Assembly (NCBI GenBank): GCA_905221605.1
Contig: CAJNDS010000278.1
Location: 115,314 to 179,313, forward strand
From: Symbiodinium natans
Lineage: Eukaryota > Sar > Dinophyceae > Suessiales > Symbiodiniaceae
Direction: 5' to 3'
Length of the DNA: 64,000 nt
The translations under genes were made by a program, and so were the position numbers. The first letter of the stretch is position 1. The number at the start of each line of letters is the position of its first letter. The notes under the pieces are model-generated. The model saw nothing but the letters and a program-made list of their open reading frames with translations, searched no databases and was not told the DNA's origin. Shown here piece by piece: positions 56,081 through 64,000 of this stretch.

Positions 56081-56715
56081 CTGCAGGTCGTTGTTGTTTT
56101 TTCCTGTGGAAAGAAGTCACGCTTCACGGTGGAGGCATTTAAGCGTGTTGCGCCTGCCCGGAGCTTAAGTTGCCACGCGCTCAACGAAGAAGAAGAAGAT
56201 ACAGGGAAAGGCCGATGCCAGCGAAAGCCTTGTGAACGTCAGTTCGTCTTCTCCATTGAAGTGTACGTGAGGTTTAAATGGTTGGGAGCGTTCACGTGGC
56301 TTGCACGCAACATCATCTTCGAGCCTCAGACTTTGCTGAAGGCTTCCAAGCCTTTGGAGGCCGGTCCGAGGCCTCCTCCAGTTGAACAGGGCGTGATTTT
56401 GTTTGCTTGCCCGCTGGAGACCGACATCAGCTTGCAATGTCACGCAGAGGGCTTCTCTCAGGACTTTCGCATGCCCGTCGAAATCTTTGAAAGCTCAGGA
56501 TCATCGAGGACTTATTTGAGGCCCGTCGAGAAGTCTGAAGTTAAAGCTTGCGGCAGCAAGAATAGCTTTTGCAGGATCATCTTAAGCGGTCAACCCCCCT
56601 TCGAGGTCCGTCGTGATGTTTTGAATAGAGTGAGAATGAAGAGGACTTGGAGCCAGCTGCGGCTTAAAATTCTTTTCACGTGAAAGAAGAGAGGCAGCCA
56701 GGGTTCGTCCGGGCT

Positions 56716-56772
56716 CGAGGCCTTGCGGGGACCCCTTTAATAGTATTATAAGCCCCGGTCCCCGAGGCCTCG
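56716..56772. repeat. Inverted repeat with TA-rich loop in the 1.52-kb unit
   Basis: The arms CGAGGCC..GGGGACC and GGTCCCCG.GGCCTCG surround about 20 bases with TTTAATAGTATTATAAG. It recurs in every copy (near 58,242, 59,762 and 61,286). The TA-rich loop between GC-rich arms could be a cruciform or a promoter-like element. Confidence 0.75.
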
Positions 56773-57203
56773 TAATCTTTCAAGCTAAAGGGGTTTTTGG
56801 GATTTTGTGGAGGCCTCGCGAGGCCTCGAAAGGCCTCGAAACCCCATGAGTGAGGCCTCGGGAGGCCTCGGAAGGCTTCGAAACCCCATGAGTGAGGCCT
56901 CGGGAGGCCTCGGAAGGCCTCGAACCCCGCAGGGCGAGGCCTCAGAGGCCTTGCAATATCGCGTACACATGTTTGCAAAAGTTGCCAGTTTGCGCGAGTC
57001 CAAATCTGGGGTCGAAAAGTCTCAACAATTCTGGCTTCGCGTGCGTGGGCCTCCCCTGTGCACGTTTCTCTCATGTTGACCAGATCGCTCACTTCCACAA
57101 GAAAGCTGCCTGCGGAGGTCGTGGTTCTCAGTTTTCCGCTTTGAGCGCTTGTCTGTTGGGCCCCGATGAAAAGCGCGAGATTGAGCCTAAAAATAGAAGA
57201 ATT

Positions 57204-57252
57204 CGCGACCCCAAAATTGGGGCCGCCAGGCGGACTCAATTTTGGGGTCGCG
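57204..57252. repeat. 15-bp perfect stem inverted repeat in the 1.52-kb unit
   Basis: CGCGACCCCAAAATT pairs perfectly with AATTTTGGGGTCGCG across about 19 bases. It is repeated in copy 2. In copy 3 (near 60,248) one A-T pair has become G-T, which would still pair in RNA. Confidence 0.85.
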
Positions 57253-57307
57253 GTTGCACAACCCCCGTATTTGGTTCCAAGTTGTACTGCAGGAACTTGG
57301 CCCATTT

Positions 57308-57331
57308 CGCGGCCCCATTTTTGGGGCCGCG
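57308..57331. repeat. 10-bp stem, 4-base loop hairpin in the 1.52-kb unit
   Basis: CGCGGCCCCA and TGGGGCCGCG flank TTTT. The hairpin is conserved in copies 2 and 3. A weaker one (GGCCCCG TTTTTT GGCCCCG-like) follows directly. Confidence 0.85.
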
Positions 57332-60300
57332 AGACGGCCCCGTTTTTTGGCCCCGAATTTGCGCCCGTGCAACCGGCTCTCGTTGGCTGCGCCCCTGCCC
57401 TTGTTCCAGAAACTTTGGGCAGCGTCGTGGTGAGCGCACGGGGGGGCTTGTCCGAAGCAGCTGCGTGCGCGTCTTTATAATGTTGCAGTGAGGCAGAACT
57501 GCAACTGTGGAGGCCCATGCTGGCGAAGCCAGAATTGCTTGTGTTTTGCGGGCTTGAAAGTGGGGTCGCCCGACAGCCCCGTAACTTGGGCTTCGTCCTG
57601 GCGCTGAGCTGCAGGTCGTTGTTGTTTTTTCCTGTGGAAAGGAGTCACGCTTCACGGTGGAGGCATTTAAGCGTGTTGCGCCTGCCCGGAGCTTAAGTTG
57701 CCACGCGCCCAACGAAGAAGAAGATATAGGGAAAGGCCGATGCCAGCGAAAGCCTTGTGAACGTCAGTTCGTCTTCTCCATTGAAGTGCACGTTGAGGTT
57801 TAAATGGTTGGGAGCGTTCACTTGGCTTACACGCAACATCATCTTCGAGCCTCAGACTTTGCTGAAGGCTTCCAAGCCTTTGGAGGCCGGTCCGAGGCCT
57901 CCTCCAGTTGAACAGGGCGTGATTTTGTTTGCTTGCCCGCTGGAGACCGACATCAGCTTGCAATGTCACGCAGAGGGCTTCTCTCAGGACTTTCGCATGC
58001 CCGTCGAAATCTTTGAAAGCTCAGGATCATCGAGGACTTATTTGAGGCCCGTCGAGAAGTCTGAAGTTAAAGCTTGCGGCAGCAAGAATAGCTTTTGCAG
58101 GATCATCTTAAGCGGTCAACCCCCCTTCGAGGTCCGTCGTGATGTTTTGAATAGAGTGAGAATGAAGAGGACTTGGAGCCAGCTGCGGCTTAAAATTCTT
58201 TTCACGTGAAAGAAGAGAGGCAGCCAGGGTTCGTCCGGGCTCGAGGCCTTGCGGGGACCCCTTTAATAGTATTATAAGCCCCGGTCCCCGAGGCCTCGTA
58301 ATCTTTCAAGCTAAAGGGGTTTTGGGATTTTGTGGAGGCCTCGCGAGGCCTCGAAAGGCCTCGAAACCCCATGAGTGAGGCCTCGGGAGGCCTCGGAAGG
58401 CCTCCCCATGAGTGAGGCCTCGGGAGGCCTCGGAAGGCCTCGAACCCCGCAGGGTGAGGCCTCAGAGGCCTTGCAATATCGCGTACACATGTTTGCAAAA
58501 GTTGCCAGTTTGCGCGAGTCCAAATCTGGGGTCGAAAAATCTCAACAATTCTGGCTTCGCGTGCGTGGGCCTCCCCTGTGCACGTTTCTCTCATGTTGAC
58601 CAGATCGCTCACTTCCACAAGAAAGCTGCCTGCGGAGGTCGTGGTTCTCAGTTTTCCGCTTTGAGCGCTTGTCTGTTGGGCCCCGATGAAAAGCGCGAGA
58701 TTGAGCCTAAAAATAGAAGAATTCGCGACCCCAAAATTGGGGCCGCCAGGCGGACTCAATTTTGGGGTCGCGGTTGCACAACCCCCGTATTTGGTTCCAA
58801 GTTGTACTGCAGGAACTTGGCCCATTTCGCGGCCCCATTTTTGGGGCCGCGAGACGGCCCCGTTTTTTGGCCCCGAATTTGCGCCCGTGCAACCGGCTCT
58901 CGTTGGCTGCGCCCCTGCCCTTGTTCCAGAAACTTTGGGCAGCGTCGTGGTGAGCGCACGGGGGGGCTTGTCCGAAGCAGCTGCGTGCGCGTCTTTATAA
59001 TGTTGCAGTGAGGCAGAACTGCAACTGTGGAGGCCCATGCTGGCGAAGCCAGAATTGCTTGTGTTTTGCGGGCTTGAAAGTGGGGTCGCCCGACAGCCCC
59101 GTAACTTGGGCTTCGTCCTGGCGCTGAGCTGCAGGTCGTTGTTGTTTTTTCCTGTGGAAAGGAGTCACGCTTCACGGTGGAGGCATTTAAGCGTGTTGCG
59201 CCTGCCCGGAGCTTAAGTTGCCACGCGCCCAACGAAGAAGAAGATATAGGGAAAGGCCGATGCCAGCGAAAGCCTTGTGAACGTCAGTTCGTCTTCTCCA
59301 TTGAAGTGCACGTTGAGGTTTAAATGGTTGGGAGCGTTCACTTGGCTTACACGCAACATCATCTTCGAGCCTCAGACTTTGCTGAAGGCTTCCAAGCCTT
59401 TGGAGGCCGGTCCGAGGCCTCCTCCAGTTGAACAGGGCGTGATTTTGTTTGCTTGCCCGCTGGAGACCGACATCAGCTTGCAATGTCACGCAGAGTACTT
59501 CTCTCAGGACTTTCGCGTGCCCGTCGAAATCTTTGAAAGCTCAGGATCATCGAGGACTTATTTGAGGCCCGTCGAGAAGTCTGAAGTTAAAGCTTGCGGC
59601 AGCAAGAATAGCTTTTGCAGGATCATCTTAAGCGGTCGAGGCCCCTTCGAGGTCCGTCGTGATGTTTTGAATAGAGTGAGAATGAAGAGGACTTGGAGCC
59701 AGCTGCGGCTTAAAATTCTTTTCACGGGAAAGAAGAGAGACAACCAGGGTTCGTCCGGGCTCGAGGCCTTGCGGGGACCCCTTTAATAGTATTATAAGCC
59801 CCGGTCCCCGAGGCCTCGTAATCTTTCAAGCTAAAGGGGTTTTGGGATTTTGTGGAGGCCTCGCGAGGCCTCAAAAGGCCTCGAAACCCCATGAGTGAGG
59901 CCTCGGGAGGCCTCGGAAGGCCTCGAAACCCCATGAGTGAGGCCTCGGGAGGCCTCGGAAGGCCTCGAACCCCGCAGGGTGAGGCCTCAGAGGCCTTGCA
60001 ATATCGCGTACACATGTTTGCAAAAGTTGCCAGTTTGCGCGAGTCCAAATCTGGGGTCGAAAAATCTCAACAATTCTGGCTTCGCGTGCGTGGGCCTCCC
60101 CTGTGCACGTTTCTCTCATGTTGACCAGATCGCTCACTTCCACAAGAAAGCTGCCTGCGGAGGTCGTGGTTCTCAGTTTTCCGCTTTGAGCGCTTGTCTG
60201 TGGGCCCCGAGTAAAAAGCGCGAGATTGAACCTAAAAATAGAAGAATTCGCGGCCCCAAAATTGGGGCCGCCAGGCGGACTCAATTTTGGGGTCGCGGTT

Positions 60301-62054
60301 TCACAACCCCCGTATTTAGTTCCAAGTTGTACTGCAGGAACTGGGCCCATTTCGCGGCCCCATTTTTGGGGCCGCGAGACGGCCCCGTTTTTTGGCCCCG
60401 AATTTGCGCCCGTGCAACCGGCTCTCGTTGGCTGCGCCCCTGCCCTTGTTCCAGTAACTTTGGGCAGCGTCGTGGTGAGCGCACGGGGGGGCTGGTCCGA
60501 AGCAGCAGCGTGCGCGTCTTCAAAATGTTGCAGTGAGGCAGAACTGCAACTGCGGAGGCCCATGCTGGCGAAGCCAGAATTGCTTGTGTTTTGCGGGCTT
60601 GAAAGTGGGGTCGCCCGACAGCCCCGTAACTTGGGCTTCGTCCTGGCGCTGAGCTGCAGGTCGTTGTTGTTTTTTCCTGTGGAAAGGAGTCACGCTTCAC
60701 GGTGGAGGCATTTAAGCGTGTTGCGCCTGCCCGGAGCTTAAGTTGCCACGCGCCCAACGAAGAAGAAGATATAGGGAAAGGCCGATGCCAGCGAAAGCCT
60801 TGTGAACGTCAGTTCGTCTTCTCCATTGAAGTGCACGTTGAGGTTTAAATGGTTGGGAGCGTTCACGTGGCTTACACGCAACATCATCTTCGAGCCTCAG
60901 ACTTTGCTGAAGGCTTCCAAGCCTTTGGAGGCCGGTCCGAGGCCTCCTCCAGTTGAACAGGGCGTGATTTTGTTTTGCTTGCCCGCTGGAGACCGACATC
61001 AGCTTGCAATGTCACGCAGAGGGCTTCTCTCAGGACTTTCGCATGCCCGTCGAAATCTTGAAAGCTCAGGATCATCGAGGACTTATTTGAGGCCCGTCGA
61101 GAAGTCTGAAGTTAAAGCTTGCGGCAGCAAGAATAGCTTTTGCAGGATCATCTTAAGCGGTCAACCCCCCTTCGAGGTCCGTCGTGATGTTTTGAATAGA
61201 GTGAGAATGAAGAGGACTTGGAGCCAGCTGCGGCTTAAAATTCTTTTCACGTGAAAGAAGAGAGGCAGCCAGGGTTCGTCCGGGCTCGAGGCCTTGCGGG
61301 GACCCCTTTAATAGTATTATAAGCCCCGGTCCCCGAGGCCTCGTAATCTTTCAAGCTAAAGGGGTTTTTGGGATGTTGTGGAGGCCTCGCGAGGCCTCGA
61401 AAGGCCTCGAAACCCCATGAGTGAGTGAGGCCTCGGGAGGCCTCGGAAGGCTTCGAAACCCCATGAGTGAGGCCTCGGGAGGCCTCGGAAGGCCTCGAAC
61501 CCCGCAGGGCGAGGCCTCAGAGGCCTTGCAATATCGCGTACACATGTTTGCAAAAGTTGCCAGTTTGCGCGAGTCCAAATCTGGGGTCGAAAAGTCTCAA
61601 CAATTCTGGCTTCGCGTGCGTGGGCCTCCCCTGAAATGCACTTTCTTGTGGAAACCTAAGTTCCGATTGCAATTTTTTTCACTGTCTTTTCTGGTCAATC
61701 GGCAGCTTACCGGACTGACAGCACTCACCAAAACACTTGCTGAACGATCTGTTTGTGTTTTAGTTCAGGGTTTCTCGAAACTCTCTCTTTCTTCTGAAGC
61801 TTGCAACTCAACCGAGAAATCATTTCGACAAAAACAAAGAAAACATTGAGCAGAAAGCAAGAGAAAAGTTCTGTTCAGACGGGTTCTTTCCAGTGTTTTC
61901 TCGATTTCTCCAAAGTTCAAAAAGAAAAACCAATGTTTTTGCAGTTCTTGCAACATTGAAAAAAAAACAATCACACTGACCTTCTCATTCATGGCCAGAA
62001 CGACTTGAGAGTCGCCCAGCCTCGATTTCCATTCCATTCGACTTTTTTGACAAA

Positions 62055-62282
62055 GCCTCGATTGCGTTCTTGTCTTGAAATGGCCAAACAGAAATTCAAG
62101 GCACACTGAAATTTGACAGAAGATTGAGCAGAAGAAACTCTGCTTTCTTTCACGCTGGGTGCCCTAAGCCTTGATTGCGTTCTCTTGTCTTTGATTTTCC
62201 GAAATGGCCAAACAGAAATTCAAGACACACTGAAATTTGACAGAAGATTGAGCAGAAGAAACTCTGCTTTCTTTCAGGCTGG
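62055..62282 (+). repeat. ~113-bp tandem duplication
   Basis: Two copies start GATTGCGTTCT and contain AAATGGCCAAACAGAAATTC and AAATTTGACAGAAGATTGAG. They are nearly identical apart from a small insertion in the second copy. Confidence 0.85.
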
Positions 62283-62564
62283 GTGCTCTCAATTCTTTTT
62301 CTTTTGTTTTTTGGTTGCGTGTTGCAATTCTCCCTGGATTCAGCACCATTCAACAAATTTTCAAAATTTATAAAGTTCCGAAAATGTTGGAGACCCTTAA
62401 AATCAACACGTTAAATTTGTTGAATTTACTCCGGTGTTTTGCTCGCTTCGCTTGCACTCATTCACATTCTGGTAATACACTTTGCAATTTTCAAGTGGTT
62501 TGGCTTGGGCGTCGCAATCTTAACGAATCGTCTCGTCCTGCAGTTGATTTCTGTCCAAACGGCA

Positions 62565-62655
62565 CTGTCAGAGGCTTTTAGAAACACTTGTTTCAAAGCA
62601 TTGAACTTTTCCAAGCTGCAGTTTCCACCGATGTTGACTCTGCACCTTCTTTTCT
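62565..62655 (-). repeat. Inverted-repeat copy B (partner at 52.96-53.06 kb)
   Basis: This is the reverse complement of the segment beside the copia element, with a few substitutions; see copy A. Confidence 0.75.
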
Positions 62656-63194
62656 ACCAAAACCTGGAGAATCTGAAACCCAAGATGAAGGGCAGCAAAA
62701 TTGATCGAAAAGGTAGGGAAGCTCCAGTGACCTCCACAGTACTTTATCTTGAATATGAGAGAGAAGGATTTCTTCTTTTTTGGATTTCGTTCTTCTTCGA
62801 AACTAGAGAAGTGAGACTCTAACATTTGAAAATCGAGAAGGATTGTTAAGAGAAATGAATGTTAGAGTCTTACTCTGGTTTCGAAGAATAAAATCCAAAA
62901 ACAACACAAAATGTACAAAAAGATTTAAAGGGATTTAGAACACATTCCCTTCTTTCGCTTGTGTGTTTCAAGTTACTTCTTGGTTTTAAAATAATGAAAT
63001 TCCAAAAAAAATACAAAAATATAACAAGAGTTGAGGGGAGCGGAATTTGGATAAATTCCTTTCTTCCAATCTTGTTTTGTTTTTTGCTTGCTCTTCTTTT
63101 GTTTTTTGTGTTTATTAATCGAGTTTCAAGAAGCAGAGAGTGCAGTGACGTGGCGCGATTAAGCCAAGAACCCCATGTCTTGTTTTGGAGATGA

Positions 63195-64000
63195 TTTATA
63201 TGCTTCCACGCAAGCTTGCCGGGCAGAAAAAAGCGGAGGTTAAAGTCCATTTGCAGAGCAGTAACGTTGCGGGGCCAAGAACCCCATGGTTTTGTTTTGT
63301 TTTAAACATAATTTATATGCTTCAACAAATTTGCCCGCTTAAACAAGCGGAGGGGTTGGAAGACGCAGCATCCCACCCATGTGCAAACACAATGCTTGCA
63401 TTAGGCTTTTTAAATCCTCCACTAAATGTCGAGCAGGTATTCTCTTAGACGTCTTAAACTACTGCCCTCCACAAAAGGCCCAGCGAGAATTCGGCCTCTT
63501 AAACTGCTGCCCAAATCTTCCACAGAAGGCCCAGCAAGTATTACGCCTTTCAAGCAGCTGCCCAAACCCTCCACAAAGGCCCAGCAAGTATCAGGCTTGA
63601 ACTGCTGCCTAAACTCTCTGCAGAAGGCCCAGCAAGTATTACGCCTTTTAAACTGTTGCCCAAGGCAAGTATTAGGCCTCTTAAACTGCTGCCCAAACCC
63701 TCCGCAGAAGCCCAGCAAGTATTACGCCTCTTAAATTGCTGCCCAGAGGCCCAGCAAGTATTCGGCCTCTTAAACTGCTGCCTAAACCCTCCACAGAGGG
63801 GGGGGCTTGGTTGCGGCTTCAGGGGGGAGCTTCAGGGGGGAGCTTTAGGGGGGGCTTTAAGGGGGCTTAAAAAGAGGGGCTTAAAGGGGGGGCTTTAAGC
63901 CCCTTAAAACGGGGGGGCCTTAAAGGTGGGCTTTAAGGGGGCTTTAAAGGGGGGCTTAAAGGGGGGCTTAAAGGGGGTTTTAAAGGGGGGCTTCAAGGCG
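63195..64000 (-). repeat. Right arm of the large inverted repeat, with ~50-bp tandem units
   Basis: From the inside out: GCTTCCACGCAAGCTTGCCGGG (near 63,203), a second related segment near 63,320, TGCAAACACAATGC (63,382), about seven copies of a unit of about 50 bp with GGCCCAGCAAGTATT and CCTCTTAAACTGCTGCC (63,440-63,790), then G-rich GGGGGCTTTAAGG units to the window edge. All mirror the left arm at 55.5-56.08 kb. The arm probably continues past the window. Confidence 0.72.

Larger units (their letters stand above)
56081..61633 (+). repeat. Tandem array of a 1.52-kb unit, about 3.6 copies
   Basis: The landmark CTGCAGGTCGTTG starts copies at 56,081, 57,609, 59,129 and 60,654 (steps of 1,528, 1,520 and 1,525 bp). 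The fourth copy ends at about 61,633. Copies differ by scattered substitutions and small indels. ORFs of 150-280 codons recur on both strands, but single-base indels break them: one near 57,793 compared with 56,266, and two in copy 4 near 60,973 and 61,057. Frame is therefore not preserved and I treat the unit as non-coding satellite or structured DNA. Each unit contains a block of AGGCCTCG subrepeats (about 42 bp, variable number) and three strong inverted repeats. Confidence 0.9.
61634..63190. other. AT-richer region between the array and the right arm
   Basis: There is an abrupt change from the GC-rich 1.52-kb unit to AT-rich sequence with many TTTTC/GAAAA runs. It holds a tandem duplication at about 62,055-62,282 and the inverted-repeat copy at 62,565-62,655. 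Short ORFs on both strands are Phe/Lys-rich and not recognisable. Confidence 0.55.

Noticed and set aside
56676-57518. Recurrent 280-codon minus-strand and 150-222-codon plus-strand ORFs in the 1.52-kb unit
   Set aside because: Single-base indels between copies break frames, and both strands are equally open, so coding is unlikely.
1-64000. tRNA, rRNA and CRISPR arrays
   Set aside because: No recognisable tRNA box pairs, rRNA core sequence or repeat-spacer pattern was seen. The tandem repeats present have no unique spacers.

Overview
The window reads as nuclear DNA of a eukaryotic microbe. A dinoflagellate or other alveolate is the best guess, made from content only. The clues are thousands of degenerate TTTAGGG/CCCTAAA telomere-type motifs, a Ty1/copia polyprotein with a CX2CX4HX4C knuckle and an extra C-terminal domain, FNIP/LRR-like LPGSLQSLSFG repeats, and two short matches to the 3' end of the dinoflagellate spliced leader. 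I see no bacterial operon, rRNA, tRNA or CRISPR array, and no convincing single-copy host gene.

Layout. (1) 1-33 kb: a gene-poor sea of telomere-like motifs in both orientations, with a few perfect tracts (about 3.15, 6.1 and 8.75 kb) and small minisatellites. Two islands interrupt it. One, at 13,144-19,365, is a complete-looking retroelement on the minus strand, bounded by 429-bp direct repeats. It encodes an ORF1 protein and a GIY-YIG endonuclease followed by a reverse transcriptase, the order known from the permuted (Chlamys/Naiad-type) Penelope-like elements. The other, around 25.3-26.4 kb, is an unrecognised ORF on the minus strand. (2) 33-38 kb: no supportable gene, only microsatellites. 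(3) 38.1-40.2 kb: a satellite with a period of about 90 bp, with relatives at 24.7 and 53.1 kb. (4) 40.96-43.5 kb: a 66-bp tandem array that on the minus strand encodes FNIP/LRR-like 22-residue repeats, now broken by indels. (5) 44.1-52.9 kb: a Ty1/copia element on the minus strand with one frame of about 2,860 codons (gag, protease, integrase, RT, RNase H). It ends in a methyltransferase-like domain and carries an embedded 572-codon ORF in another frame between protease and integrase. (6) 55.5-64 kb: about 3.6 tandem copies of a 1.52-kb unit rich in strong stem-loops, followed by AT-richer DNA. The whole is flanked by diverged inverted arms.

The genes do not form a pathway. The window is best understood as layers of mobile and tandem DNA. 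The points most worth following are the permuted GIY-YIG/RT element with its single in-frame TGA between ORF1 and ORF2, the C-terminal domain and embedded ORF of the copia element, and the hairpin-bearing 1.52-kb array inside its inverted frame. Motif identifications come from reading the sequence; no database search was possible.
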